Assembly: GCA_017527495.1 (NCBI GenBank)
Contig: JAFXPY010000001.1
Span: 1 to 64,000 of the forward strand
Direction of reading: 5' to 3'
Length of the DNA: 64,000 nucleotides
Source of the DNA: Paludibacteraceae bacterium
GTDB taxonomy: Bacteria > Bacteroidota > Bacteroidia > Bacteroidales > Paludibacteraceae
How positions within the stretch are numbered: the stretch's first letter is position 1; each line of letters begins with the position of its first letter. The translations under genes were made by a program, and so were the position numbers. This document shows positions 34,271 to 43,971 of this stretch, piece by piece. A model generated the notes under the pieces. It saw only the letters and a program-made list of their open reading frames with translations. It did no database searches and was not told the DNA's origin.

Positions 34271-34813
34271 ATGAAAGAAGAACTCTTAAAAAAAGCACAA
34301 GATGACTTCAAACAAATTATAGAAGAAGCCTATAAAAAAGGGTTTGAAGATGGAGTAAAATATATGTCACCAGAACCTGAAATAATAAATGATGAAGAAA
34401 TAGAGTGGATAGATTTAGGTCTACCAAGTGGAAACTTATGGGCAGTTGGAGGAAATAAAATATATCCAAGTACATATCCAAAAGATAATGATAATTTATT
34501 ACCTACATTTAGTGATTGTAACGAACTATTAAAGTGTCAATTATATAGCAGTTATCATAACGGTTCTGTTTCGTTAACTTTAAGAGGTATAAATCTTAAA
34601 ACATTAACCATAGCAAATCATCATACTGCTTATAAAGGAGAAATTTGTTTTATCATTTGGCTAAAATCTAAATTATCTACAGAATTAACAAACGAGGCGT
34701 TTTTGGTTAAAGATAATTCTGCAAATAGAAATGACATAAATCAAATATCCTATGAACGTATTTTTGCAGGCGAATTGGGTCAAATTCTTTACTGCAAACA
34801 CCCCGAAAAATAA
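34271..34813 (+). CDS. Cassette protein with LGLPSGNLWA motif, 180 aa
   Basis: A charged helical start (KEELLKKAQDDFKQIIEEAY) leads to EWIDLGLPSGNLWAVGG, the repeat motif of FISUMP/Bacteroidales surface-associated proteins, and a mixed remainder. It is AT-rich, has its own host-type promoter, and stands between small and large terminase genes. I infer a lysogenic-expression gene with unknown role. Confidence 0.6.
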   Translation: MKEELLKKAQDDFKQIIEEAYKKGFEDGVKYMSPEPEIINDEEIEWIDLGLPSGNLWAVGGNKIYPSTYPKDNDNLLPTFSDCNELLKCQLYSSYHNGSVSLTLRGINLKTLTIANHHTAYKGEICFIIWLKSKLSTELTNEAFLVKDNSANRNDINQISYERIFAGELGQILYCKHPEK

Positions 34814-34815
34814 TC

Positions 34816-34850
34816 GTCTTTTCCATTTACAAACAAGTGCTTTACCTTTG
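34816..34850 (+). promoter_or_regulatory. Late promoter 4 (terminase), GTCTTTT type
   Basis: GTCTTTT (34816-34822), 20-nt spacer, TACCTTTG (34843-34850). Confidence 0.75.
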
Positions 34851-34877
34851 CGACAAAAGTAAAGCACTTGTTTTTTT
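34831..34877 (+). terminator. Hairpin plus T7 overlapping late promoter 4
   Basis: AAACAAGTGCTTTAC (34831-34845) pairs with GTAAAGCACTTGTTT (34859-34873), followed by Ts to 34877. The terminase ATG is at 34878. Confidence 0.7.
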
Positions 34878-36515
34878 ATGCCCCAAGTCTATTTCAACAA
34901 TCCTCAACGCCGCACGCAACTCATCGGTGCTAATACCACCGTTATCGTTGCCGGCCGCCGTACAGGTAAAACGGACAGCATCGCTTCTCCGTTTGTCCTG
35001 CGCAATATGCAGCGTATGCCCGGCAGCACAGGCGGCATTGTCGTTCCCACGTTCAAGCACGGACTGACCAACACAATCCCCGGACTGCTTGCAGCGTGGA
35101 AACGGTGGGGCTTTCTCAATGGCGTTCACTATGTCGTTGGCAGAAAGCCGCCGAAGGGCTTTCAGTCCGCCATTATCGAACCTACCGACTATGAGCATGT
35201 CATCTCGTTCTACAACGGCTCTCGCGCTATCATCATTTCCCAAGACCGCCCCGGCTCGTCCAACTCGCTCACGCTCTCTTGGCTCCTTATCGATGAAGCC
35301 AAGTTCATCGACTACGAGCGGCTGAAAGATGAAACGCTCCCTGCCAATGGTGGCATAAAGTCATACTTTGGCAAGCACTCCTTCAATCATTCCATCCTCA
35401 TTTTGTCGGATATGCCGCAGACCAAGAAAGGCTCTTGGTTTTTGCACTACGAGGACAAAATGGATAAGGAACTCATAGCCACCATTGAGGCAACCGTTTG
35501 TGAGATTTGGCGCGTCAAGCAGCGTATCAAGTCCGACCGCGCCAACGGCAAGACACCGCCGGAGTACTTGCGCAAACACTTGCGCCACCTTGATAAGCAG
35601 CTCAATCAGATGCGCTCGGTCGCTGTCTATTACAAAGAGTATTCCTCTATTGAAAATCTGCAACTGCTTGGCGAGACCTATATCAAGCAGATGAAGCGCG
35701 ACCTCACTCCTCTCACTTTCCAAACCTCTATCCTTTGCCAACGCATAGGCATTGCCAAAGACGGCTTTTATTCCTCAATGAGGGAAGCGCACTATTACGA
35801 TGCCTCGAACTTTGAGTATTTGGACGCTATGTGGGCAGAACTCGCCGCCACTGGCGAACTGCTCGCTCTGCCCACTACCGTCCAACAAGACAGCGATGTT
35901 ATCCCGGATATGCCGCTCTACATCGGTATGGACTACAACGCCAACATCAACTGGATTGTTGCCGGTCAGCCTGTGGGGAAACGGCTGAATGTAGTCAAGT
36001 CCTTTTATACCAAGTTCGAGCGGAAAATCCCTGCGCTCGTTGCCGACTTTTGTGCCTATTACGAGACCCATCAAAACAAGACGGTCGTTTTCTACTACGA
36101 CACCACCGCGCTCGGCTCTAACTATGCCGTCAATGAGCAGGATTTTCGTTGGGTGGTTATCCACGAGTTTGAGCGACACGGCTGGCGCGTGCAAGATGTC
36201 TATATCGGCAACCCGATGAAACACCACGAGAAGTATCTGGAGATAAACGAAGCCTTTGCTGGTCGCCGCAAACTCATGCCGTTCATCAACCGGCAGAACA
36301 ATGAAGATCTTATCCTGGCACTCCAAACGGCAGGCGTTTCTCGTGGCAGGAACGGCTTCCGCAAAGACAAGGGAGGGGAGAAACTGGCGGAAACGGAGGA
36401 AGACCTCTTGCAGCACCGCACCGATGGCACAGACGCTTTCGATACTCTCTACATCGGCTGCGCCAAGTTCCCACAACAGACCACATCCACCATCTTATTT
36501 AGCGGAGTTTCATAG
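34878..36515 (+). CDS. Large terminase subunit (TerL)
   Basis: 545 aa. The ATPase domain carries the Walker A-like VVAGRRTGKTDSI near residue 30 and a Walker B LSWLLIDEAKFID near 135. A C-terminal RNase H-like nuclease domain has acidic residues in YIGMDYNANINWIV (~350), VVFYYDTTALGSN (~405) and GTDAFDTLYIG near the end. It packages DNA through the portal and cuts the concatemer. It is a single-gene late operon, separated from the TerS candidate by a cargo gene. Confidence 0.9.
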   Translation: MPQVYFNNPQRRTQLIGANTTVIVAGRRTGKTDSIASPFVLRNMQRMPGSTGGIVVPTFKHGLTNTIPGLLAAWKRWGFLNGVHYVVGRKPPKGFQSAIIEPTDYEHVISFYNGSRAIIISQDRPGSSNSLTLSWLLIDEAKFIDYERLKDETLPANGGIKSYFGKHSFNHSILILSDMPQTKKGSWFLHYEDKMDKELIATIEATVCEIWRVKQRIKSDRANGKTPPEYLRKHLRHLDKQLNQMRSVAVYYKEYSSIENLQLLGETYIKQMKRDLTPLTFQTSILCQRIGIAKDGFYSSMREAHYYDASNFEYLDAMWAELAATGELLALPTTVQQDSDVIPDMPLYIGMDYNANINWIVAGQPVGKRLNVVKSFYTKFERKIPALVADFCAYYETHQNKTVVFYYDTTALGSNYAVNEQDFRWVVIHEFERHGWRVQDVYIGNPMKHHEKYLEINEAFAGRRKLMPFINRQNNEDLILALQTAGVSRGRNGFRKDKGGEKLAETEEDLLQHRTDGTDAFDTLYIGCAKFPQQTTSTILFSGVS

Positions 36516-36620
36516 AAACGGCACTCTGCTTTAATTTTGCACTTTTCATTCCCAAAATCTTTGGATTTTGTCATTCCCACGCGAAAAAGTTTACAAAATT
36601 AAACTTTTATAGGCTAAAAA

Positions 36621-36652
36621 TTTGCATATGCGCTTAATTTTTAGTATCTTTG
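36621..36652 (+). promoter_or_regulatory. Promoter for the restriction island
   Basis: TTTG, 20-nt spacer, TATCTTTG, 65 bp before the first island gene. Confidence 0.8.
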
Positions 36653-36716
36653 CACGCTTTTTCTATACAATAGAAAAGCGAGTTACTTTATTATTCATCC
36701 ATAAAAGACCAAAATT

Positions 36717-36989
36717 ATGGCAAGTATTCAAGACATTCAGGCGTTAGAGCAGAAGATTTGTGACGCTGTAGAGGAGTATCTTCAGTACCCCGATGGGTAC
36801 GACAAACCAATCTTACATGTTTACCTTGATGAGGACATGACTTATCAAGCCGAGATTGATGAACTCGAAGGAACGGAGGACGATGGCATTTATTCGCTTG
36901 ACAGCCTCATCAGGATAGGAGACGATGGCGAAGAGCCGGACAATGACCGCGCAAGAGACATTGCCAATAGTTGGATATTCCTCAATTAA
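36717..36989 (+). CDS. Hypothetical acidic protein, 90 aa
   Basis: Strongly acidic (DELEGTEDDGIYSLDSLIRI, GDDGEEPDNDRA), of a kind often found on Bacteroidales mobile elements. It is the first gene of the restriction island, followed by an attenuator-like hairpin. It might mimic DNA, but there is no direct evidence. Confidence 0.65.
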   Translation: MASIQDIQALEQKICDAVEEYLQYPDGYDKPILHVYLDEDMTYQAEIDELEGTEDDGIYSLDSLIRIGDDGEEPDNDRARDIANSWIFLN

Positions 36990-37024
36990 AGACACACCGC
37001 ACAATCCATAAAAGACCAAGTATT

Positions 37025-37102
37025 ATGTGCAATTACCAAGAAACTTTTAGGCAACACAGCTATGCAGTGATGGGCATTGGTCTGCCTTTGGACGCTGCAT
37101 AG
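37025..37102 (+). CDS. Possible 25-aa leader peptide
   Basis: The frame MCNYQETFRQHSYAVMGIGL ends in PLDAA at a TAG inside the 3' arm of the hairpin at 37050-37116. A ribosome on it would disrupt the terminator, as in an attenuator. Confidence 0.4.
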   Translation: MCNYQETFRQHSYAVMGIGLPLDAA

Positions 37103-37116
37103 CCGTTGCCTTTTTT
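37050..37116 (+). terminator. Attenuator-like hairpin before the methyltransferase operon
   Basis: GGCAAC/GTTGCC and GCTATGCAG/CTGCATAGC form a 15-bp interrupted stem followed by six Ts, upstream of 37132. Confidence 0.75.
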
Positions 37117-37131
37117 ACAGAAACTATTGTT

Positions 37132-37395
37132 ATGATACAACAATTTAAGATAGAGAACTTGCAAGATGTAGAGAAATTCTTGCGTTATGTGATTGAGCCG
37201 CAAGGGCTGTCAATCGGTATGTGCTTTCATCCGGATGACGATTTTGGCGACTACATTAAGGAAAATGGAGAGCGTGCTTTCTCTGGTGAAGACGCAGCAA
37301 CGCTCAATAAGTATATAAACGATTGTTTCATTGTATGTGAGCAGAGCAATGCTGACATATATGAACTTGCACTCCAATATGTAAAGGCGGCGTAA
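37132..37395 (+). CDS. Hypothetical protein coupled to methyltransferase, 87 aa
   Basis: Sequence MIQQFKIENLQDVEKFLRYV with GMCFHPDDDFGDYI, of a type common on Bacteroidales mobile elements. It overlaps the first C5-methyltransferase by 1 nt (TAATG), so it is part of the operon. It may be a regulator of the restriction system; not recognised. Confidence 0.65.
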   Translation: MIQQFKIENLQDVEKFLRYVIEPQGLSIGMCFHPDDDFGDYIKENGERAFSGEDAATLNKYINDCFIVCEQSNADIYELALQYVKAA

Positions 37396-38627
37396 TGATT
37401 AGATTAGGAACATTATTTAGCGGAATTGGCGCTATCGAACAAGCACTTTTACGGTTGGGAGTTGAACACCGAATTGTATTTGCTTGTGATAATGGAGAGA
37501 TAGAATTGAAACTACTTGACAACGATTTGCAGGTAGAATTTGATAGATTAAGTAAAATTGCAAGTTATAGAAAAACTGAGGAAGAAAAACGCCGTTTGCA
37601 AGAATTAACGGAAAGGGAACAAGAAATAATAGAGACAACAGCTGCATATATAGCTCAATTACCAACCATTCAAGAAAAGAATGATTATGTAAAAAGTTTA
37701 TATGAGCAACATAGCAAGGGACATAATTACGTTAAAGATACCTATCTCGCAAACTATAAGATAAATCCGCAAGACTTTCATCTTGATGTTCACTTCCTAG
37801 ATGGTACTGATTATGCGAATCAAGTGGATTTTATGGTTGGTGGTAGCCCCTGTCAATCGTTCTCCAGTAATGGGAAACGAGGAGGATTTGCGGATACTCG
37901 TGGGACACTTTTTCACGATTACGCGCGAATCATTTCAGAGGTGCGTCCTAAGTGTTTTATATTTGAGAATGTCCGTGGAATGCTTGTCCACGATAATGGA
38001 AAAACATGGAGGGTAATCAAAAATACTTTTAAGGAACTCGAATACAACATATATCTTAATAAAGATAAGAATGGGCAAGAATCACCACTCTTAAATGCCT
38101 GCGATTATGGCATCCCACAGCAAAGAGAACGGATCTTCTTGGTCGGAATTAGGAACGACTTTGCATTAACTGAAGACTTTTCATTCCCTGCACCTGAAAA
38201 ACTTACAAAAACCAATCGTGATTTTTTAGACGAGGTAGTACCGGCAAAATACTATCTCGGTCAGAAAGGCTTCGAATTTGTTACATCAAGCCCTACAAGA
38301 GCTCAAGTCGGACGAACTATCCAAAAGTGCCAAAAAGCCAATCAGCAGTTTAATTGGAATGGTGATTTTATTTTTGAGCCGTTAGACCCAGTTCGCCACA
38401 ATCAAGAAATACTCGATAGGGCTTTTGTTGGCATTTGGAATAATCAGAGAGGTGTCATAAGGCAGTATACCCCCAGAGAATGTCTACGGCTAATGGGATT
38501 TCCTGATACTTTTGTAATGCCTCATGGTGATACAATAATGTGGAGGCAAAGTGGTAATTCCATTGTTGTTGATGTGTTGATGAAAATTGTGAATCAGTTG
38601 ATTAAAACTGGAATTTTTAATGATTAG
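37395..38627 (+). CDS. DNA cytosine-5 methyltransferase 1 (LlaJI-type)
   Basis: 410 aa with the ordered C5 motifs: I TLFSGIGAIEQALLRLG, IV catalytic GGSPCQSFSSNG, VI IFENVRGM, VIII QQRERIF, X WRQSGNSIVVDVL. An insertion of charged helices lies between motifs I and IV. Paired with a second C5-MTase and McrBC-like genes, as in the LlaJI system, where each MTase modifies one strand of an asymmetric site. Overlaps the next gene by 8 bp. Confidence 0.93.
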   Translation: MIRLGTLFSGIGAIEQALLRLGVEHRIVFACDNGEIELKLLDNDLQVEFDRLSKIASYRKTEEEKRRLQELTEREQEIIETTAAYIAQLPTIQEKNDYVKSLYEQHSKGHNYVKDTYLANYKINPQDFHLDVHFLDGTDYANQVDFMVGGSPCQSFSSNGKRGGFADTRGTLFHDYARIISEVRPKCFIFENVRGMLVHDNGKTWRVIKNTFKELEYNIYLNKDKNGQESPLLNACDYGIPQQRERIFLVGIRNDFALTEDFSFPAPEKLTKTNRDFLDEVVPAKYYLGQKGFEFVTSSPTRAQVGRTIQKCQKANQQFNWNGDFIFEPLDPVRHNQEILDRAFVGIWNNQRGVIRQYTPRECLRLMGFPDTFVMPHGDTIMWRQSGNSIVVDVLMKIVNQLIKTGIFND

Positions 38628-39873
38628 ATTAGCTACTATATTTTCAGGCATCGGCTCTATAGAACAAACTCTATTGAGATTAGGCATCGAGCATGAAATA
38701 GTGTTCGCTTGTGATAATGGTGATGTAGAGATAAATCTATTAGAGGGTGATGACCTTCTCGATTACAAGAGGCTGACGAAACTTCGCAGTAAGAAGCAAC
38801 TATCATTGGAAAATGATGTCAAAAGATTGGCTCAATTAAGTGCTAAAGAAAACTCTCTTGCAGAGGGGATAAGAGAAACGGTTAGAAATCTCGCAAATAA
38901 GAATGAGAAAAGAAAATTTGTAGAAGAGTTATACAAGAAACACGGGAAAGGGCACAACTTTGTTAAAGAGGCATATTTGGCAAACTATAGAGTCAGTGAG
39001 TCCGATTTCCATTTGGACGTGCGCTTTTTTGATGGTCGAGATTACCGCCAATCAGGAGAAATTGATTTATTAGTTGGTGGCAGCCCATGTCAGGCATTTT
39101 CTGCTGTCGGAGCTAAATATGGATTGGACGACACGAGAGGCACTTTGTTTTATGAGTTTGCAAGGATTGTTCAAGAAACTCAACCTCGCGTTTTTATATA
39201 CGAAAATGTTAGAGGTTTGTTAACTCATGACGATGGGCACACATGGGAAGTCATGAAAGGGGTATTCCATAGCTTGAATTATCGAATTGCCGAACCACAA
39301 ATTCTCAATGCTTCTGACTATGGAATACCTCAAAGTCGTAGACGCGTTTTCGTAGTCGGAATAAGGGACGATATTCGTTGTGCTGATTTTCAATACCCCA
39401 AGCCAGTGGAATTGCGATATACCATGCAAGACTTCTTGGAAGATAATTGTGCTTATGGTCACTTTACCTACAGCAAAAAAACTGGCGAATTAATTATAGA
39501 ACGAGTGCCTGGCAAACCTGATAAAAAATTCACATTAACGCCCGCAGTTCAGAAGTATGTATTAGCAGGAGGCACAGCAAACTACCACACATCACAAGAG
39601 ACTGATTTGCCCATTGCAAGGACGCTAATGAAAATGATGACACAACATCATCGTGCAGGAGTTGATAATTATATTACTGTCAAAAAGAGTCCGCTTGTTT
39701 TAAGACAGTTATCTGATAGGGAGGCTTTGCGTTTGATGGGTTATCCTGATAGTTTTAAGATAGCAGTATCTTCTATGCAGACATTACGTCAAGCTGGAAA
39801 TTCAATTGTGGTTGACGTAATGATGGCAGTGGTTAAAGAAATTTTTAATACTGGAGTATATGGCAGAATTTAA
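38620..39873 (+). CDS. DNA cytosine-5 methyltransferase 2 (LlaJI-type)
   Basis: 417 aa, a clear paralogue of the upstream enzyme: TIFSGIGSIEQTLLRLGIEH, GGSPCQAFSAVG, IYENVRGLLTHDDGHTW, QSRRRVFVVGI, LRQAGNSIVVDVM. It probably methylates the other strand of the same asymmetric target. Translationally coupled at both ends (8-bp and 14-bp overlaps). Confidence 0.93.
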   Translation: MIRLATIFSGIGSIEQTLLRLGIEHEIVFACDNGDVEINLLEGDDLLDYKRLTKLRSKKQLSLENDVKRLAQLSAKENSLAEGIRETVRNLANKNEKRKFVEELYKKHGKGHNFVKEAYLANYRVSESDFHLDVRFFDGRDYRQSGEIDLLVGGSPCQAFSAVGAKYGLDDTRGTLFYEFARIVQETQPRVFIYENVRGLLTHDDGHTWEVMKGVFHSLNYRIAEPQILNASDYGIPQSRRRVFVVGIRDDIRCADFQYPKPVELRYTMQDFLEDNCAYGHFTYSKKTGELIIERVPGKPDKKFTLTPAVQKYVLAGGTANYHTSQETDLPIARTLMKMMTQHHRAGVDNYITVKKSPLVLRQLSDREALRLMGYPDSFKIAVSSMQTLRQAGNSIVVDVMMAVVKEIFNTGVYGRI

Positions 39874-41716
39874 GTCTGAAAAGAAAGGCTCTAACATCAT
39901 TTGTCGCGTGTCTAATGCCACGCCAGAAATGGTTTGTCGCTATGTGCAACGATTACCAAAGCACAAAATGAGCGAAGAAGCCTTTCGTGATTACATGGGA
40001 CCTAAGTGGTTCCAAAATGAGCATCAAGCCCCGGAACAATGGGGTCTCTATTATATTGATGGAGAGTATTACTATCCTCGATTTAATAGAGACATTACTA
40101 TTGAGGAGGCTGAACGTTATCTCTATGGTTGGATAAAAAGGCTCATTGTCATCAATCCTTATACTCGCTTCAAGGTGACGAATGACAATAGACTTGTTGA
40201 GTCCATTGTTAAACAGCTTGAAATAAATCCTGATGAGCATAATCTAAGGAATATAATTAGTAATGTTATAAATTCAGATGAGCCTTTTGTCTTAAATGAA
40301 ATACTTGCTAATGCTATCAATAATTATTCCGAGGTTTTGAGAGTAGATTATGATAGAGACAATGAAATTTTTTATGCATATCTATTGCCTAACTACAAAG
40401 AAATTATTAAAACAAAATACAATATGACAAAGAAAGAATACTTTGATTCGTTCAACGACATCAACACTTCCGCTCCTCTCAAGGAGCCTAACCAAGTCAT
40501 ATATTTCGGTGCGCCGGGTACGGGTAAGAGCCACACAGTGAAGGGTTACACTAAAGACCTTCCGGAAGGAAACGTGTTCCGTACTACTTTCCACCCCGAT
40601 AGCGACTATTCAACTTTCGTGGGTAGCTACAAACCCTCAATGAGACCGGCTGCCTCCAAGCAAACGATTCTTGATTATGACAGCCTTGTCGATAAGTTCA
40701 AAGACTACTTGTCTGCCGACAGCAACATCACACGCGCTTGCACCAAGTTCGGCTTTGACTACCACGATAGCATTGTCAAGATGCAAGAGAATAACGCTCA
40801 TACCATTCCAGTTCTTGTTGCTGACGCATACAAGTCCGGCACGACCTATGACACGCAAGTTCGTTCTGGAATGAGCGTTTATGAAACATCGTACAAGGAA
40901 ACCGGGAACGATGAAAAGATTATCTATTCTTTCATTCCGCAAGCTTTCACTAAAGCATATATTCGTGCATGGCAGACCGACCAACCTGTGTTTCTCGTGA
41001 TTGAGGAAATCAATCGCGGAAACTGCGCTCAAATCTTCGGTGATTTGTTCCAATTGCTCGACCGCAAGAACAATATCTCGGAATATCCCATCAAGCCGGA
41101 CACCGACCTCGGCTCATATATCCATAGTATGTTTAAGAAAAACGGCTGTGCCGCTCCGGAAGATTCTGCTATCTACAAAGGCGAGGAGCTTTGCTTACCG
41201 GCAAACCTCTATATCTGGGCAACGATGAACACTTCTGATCAATCGCTGTTCCCGATTGATAGTGCCTTCAAACGCCGTTGGGAGTGGCGATATATCAAGA
41301 TAGCCAAGCCGACTGACAAGGAAACGGGCAAGCCGTTTGAGTGGCATATCGAGGGCGGCACCGACTGGTGGCTGTTCCTCAAACAAATCAATCGTATCAT
41401 CAACAAGATGACCAACTCCGCCGACAAACAACTGGGCTATTTCTTCGCCAAGGCAGACGCTGCCGGAGAAATCAAGTACGATAGATTTGTTGCCAAAGTA
41501 TGTTTCTATCTCTGGAACGACATCTTCAAGACCTACGCCATGGACGATGTGGAAACGGACTTGTTCAAGTTCACCTATGACGAGGACGGACAAACGAAGA
41601 CAGGCAAACTCAACTTTACGGAGTTTTTCGATGAGAACGGCAAAGTAGTGCCGGACATCGTAAAGCAGTTCATCGAGAACGTGATGAAGTGGAACGATAA
41701 CACCAAGCAGGAGTAA
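39860..41716 (+). CDS. McrB-like AAA+ ATPase/GTPase, restriction subunit R1 (LlaJI-type)
   Basis: 618 aa. The N-terminal ~200 residues are a variable DNA-binding region. The AAA+ domain has Walker A VIYFGAPGTGKSHTV near 215, the McrB-type Walker B FLVIEEINRGNCAQIFGDLF near 385, and sensor-1 MNTSDQSLFPIDSAFKRRW, the McrB family signature. In LlaJI, R1 supplies nucleotide-driven translocation for R2. The N-terminal part is AT-richer than the rest. Confidence 0.92.
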   Translation: MAEFKSEKKGSNIICRVSNATPEMVCRYVQRLPKHKMSEEAFRDYMGPKWFQNEHQAPEQWGLYYIDGEYYYPRFNRDITIEEAERYLYGWIKRLIVINPYTRFKVTNDNRLVESIVKQLEINPDEHNLRNIISNVINSDEPFVLNEILANAINNYSEVLRVDYDRDNEIFYAYLLPNYKEIIKTKYNMTKKEYFDSFNDINTSAPLKEPNQVIYFGAPGTGKSHTVKGYTKDLPEGNVFRTTFHPDSDYSTFVGSYKPSMRPAASKQTILDYDSLVDKFKDYLSADSNITRACTKFGFDYHDSIVKMQENNAHTIPVLVADAYKSGTTYDTQVRSGMSVYETSYKETGNDEKIIYSFIPQAFTKAYIRAWQTDQPVFLVIEEINRGNCAQIFGDLFQLLDRKNNISEYPIKPDTDLGSYIHSMFKKNGCAAPEDSAIYKGEELCLPANLYIWATMNTSDQSLFPIDSAFKRRWEWRYIKIAKPTDKETGKPFEWHIEGGTDWWLFLKQINRIINKMTNSADKQLGYFFAKADAAGEIKYDRFVAKVCFYLWNDIFKTYAMDDVETDLFKFTYDEDGQTKTGKLNFTEFFDENGKVVPDIVKQFIENVMKWNDNTKQE

Positions 41717-41719
41717 ACG

Positions 41720-43939
41720 ATGTATATCATCTTCGAGGAACATCAGTACGAAGCCGATACCGTCAAAGATGTACTTCGCGGTATCAGCGAGTTGCAGGAT
41801 GTTGACAAGATGGTCAGCGTCAGCTATGTCGGCTATTACTATGAGCCACATATCCATGATTGTGTGTTTATTCTGCCCAAGGTGCTGCTCAATGAGCAAG
41901 ACCAACTTGTCATCGGCAACGGCGTGACGCTTGACCCAGCCAAGGTCATCACGCCCAAAGGGCAGGAGAAGAACCTCACGCCAGAGTACCGCAAGTTCCT
42001 CTATGAGTTTGCCGTATGGATATACCGCACGATAGCCGTCTATCATCAGCAAAACAGCAAGTCGCAGGCTATCTACTACCGCCGCTTGCCCCAATCGGGA
42101 ACAGGCTCGCGCCACAAGGCAAACACCTACCTTGATATAATCCTCTCGCTCATCCAATTCAACAACGAGAACCAAGATTTCTTCCTCTATGTAGTGAAGA
42201 ACATCCACTCCGGTTTCAACAAAATCAATTGGACGCGCACCATCAGCAGCACACCGGCACACTTGCAGGACAATGTGCCGCTGTACCTCAACCCGGTCAA
42301 TAGGAAACGGCAAATCAATTTCGATGAGGAGCTGTTTATCATATTCTTCTCTATCCTCAACTATATCAATGAGGAATACGGTTTCCGCACGCCCATCAGC
42401 CTGCAATATGAGTTGCTGACCAAAGCGCAGTTCGAGATATACCGCCGTGGGTACGGACGGACACGCTTGCGTGAGATACGCTATAAGTATTTCTCCGACA
42501 AGACACTGCTCCTTTGGGACTTGTGCTATGCTTTCTTCGACAGCAACTATCAGTTGGCAGTCAATACCGACAACAAGGAGTATCTGCTTGCCAAGAAATA
42601 CAACATCATCTTCGAGGCGATGATTGATGAACTCATCGGCACGCCGCACAAGGATATACCCAAAGGACTAGCAGAGCAGGACGATGAGAAACGGGTGGAT
42701 CATCTTTACACCGACCTCGCCCTTACCTCGTCCGAGACGGAGAAACGCGAGGTATATTACATTGGTGATAGCAAATACTACAAGATGTCCACCAACCTCG
42801 GCAAATCGTCTATTGCCAAGCAATACACCTATGCCCGCAATGTCATTCAGTGGAACATCGACATGTGGAAGGACACCGCCGAGGGCAGACGCTCGTACAG
42901 CGAAACGCCTGAAGAGTTCCGCCGTGTACGCTTGCGCCCCGATAGTGCCACAGAGGGCTACGACATCATCCCGAACTTCTTCCTGTCGGCAGACGTGGAC
43001 GAGCAGAGACGATACAACCGGGGAACGGATGCCGAGGGACACGACCTCAATATCCATCCGCGCATAGAGAACGGAGAGGAAAAGACCTTTGTGCAAAGTC
43101 ATTTCGACAACCGGCTATTCGACCGCGACTCGTTGTTGCTCTTGTACTACGATGTCAATTTCTTGTTCATCGTGCGCATGTACGCTCGCAACAACGTTGC
43201 CGAAAAAGCCGAATGGAAAGCCAAAGTGCGTAAGATATTCCGCAAGAAGATTCAGAAAGTACTTGCCGACAAGTACCATTTCTATGCCCTTGCGCCCAAA
43301 CCGCAGACCTATGCCGAAGGCTATATGCAGGACAATCTCAAATCGCTCATCGGAAAGGTCTATCAGCCCTTCGACAATCCGGAAATGTACGTGCTTGCGC
43401 TTGATAATGAAGACCCCCAACACGACAACGCAGAGATCTTGCAGACCCTTGGCGAACATTTCTTCATCACCGAGCAAGGCGCATACACGATAGGTCAAGA
43501 CCCCACCGCCCAACTGCAAGCACTTGGCTACACGCAAGGAGCAGATGAGCCAGTCGAGGCAGACGAATACATATTGCTTTCCACCATTGACACGAAAGCC
43601 AACCATGATACAAAAGCATTGCTTGATGGTACAGCCGCGACTTTTATATCCGGGTATCGCCCAAGCGACCGAGTGGATCTGCAATCTATCAAATACGTAG
43701 GTGTAATATCCAACCACAAAGTGCTTGGCGCATATCAAGTGCGCTCAATCAATGTCGCGTACATTGAGAATGCTTTCCGTCTAAAGTTCAACTTAGGTGA
43801 GTATCGCTTATTCAAGCAACCTATCATCTACGGATTGGATAAGTATGCCACTCCGGGCGTTGCTCTCAATGTCGAGCAACTTGCCGACCGCGCTGACTTC
43901 AACCCAAGATCAAAACGCTTTACTGCATTTTTTAAGTAA
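41720..43939 (+). CDS. LlaJI-family restriction nuclease subunit R2
   Basis: 739 aa, 3 bp after R1. Residues ~270-400 hold the LlaJI nuclease region: KYNIIFEAMIDELIG, DDEKRVDHLYTDLAL and VYYIGDSKYYK, giving the PD-(D/E)XK motif D...DSK, then SIAKQYTYARNVIQWN. It is longer than the LlaJI.R2 I know of (about 450 aa). The extra C-terminal ~300 residues include a segment (STIDTKANHDTKALLDGTAA) that may be an EVE/SRA-like or unrelated domain. Confidence 0.85.
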   Translation: MYIIFEEHQYEADTVKDVLRGISELQDVDKMVSVSYVGYYYEPHIHDCVFILPKVLLNEQDQLVIGNGVTLDPAKVITPKGQEKNLTPEYRKFLYEFAVWIYRTIAVYHQQNSKSQAIYYRRLPQSGTGSRHKANTYLDIILSLIQFNNENQDFFLYVVKNIHSGFNKINWTRTISSTPAHLQDNVPLYLNPVNRKRQINFDEELFIIFFSILNYINEEYGFRTPISLQYELLTKAQFEIYRRGYGRTRLREIRYKYFSDKTLLLWDLCYAFFDSNYQLAVNTDNKEYLLAKKYNIIFEAMIDELIGTPHKDIPKGLAEQDDEKRVDHLYTDLALTSSETEKREVYYIGDSKYYKMSTNLGKSSIAKQYTYARNVIQWNIDMWKDTAEGRRSYSETPEEFRRVRLRPDSATEGYDIIPNFFLSADVDEQRRYNRGTDAEGHDLNIHPRIENGEEKTFVQSHFDNRLFDRDSLLLLYYDVNFLFIVRMYARNNVAEKAEWKAKVRKIFRKKIQKVLADKYHFYALAPKPQTYAEGYMQDNLKSLIGKVYQPFDNPEMYVLALDNEDPQHDNAEILQTLGEHFFITEQGAYTIGQDPTAQLQALGYTQGADEPVEADEYILLSTIDTKANHDTKALLDGTAATFISGYRPSDRVDLQSIKYVGVISNHKVLGAYQVRSINVAYIENAFRLKFNLGEYRLFKQPIIYGLDKYATPGVALNVEQLADRADFNPRSKRFTAFFK

Positions 43940-43971
43940 TATTAAATACACAAGGCGAAGAATTTGACGAG

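Noticed and set aside
41195-42649. Long minus-strand frame (484 aa) opposite the LlaJI R1/R2 junction
   Set aside because: It mirrors two genes with clear family motifs on the plus strand; its own translation has no recognisable domain and no promoter.
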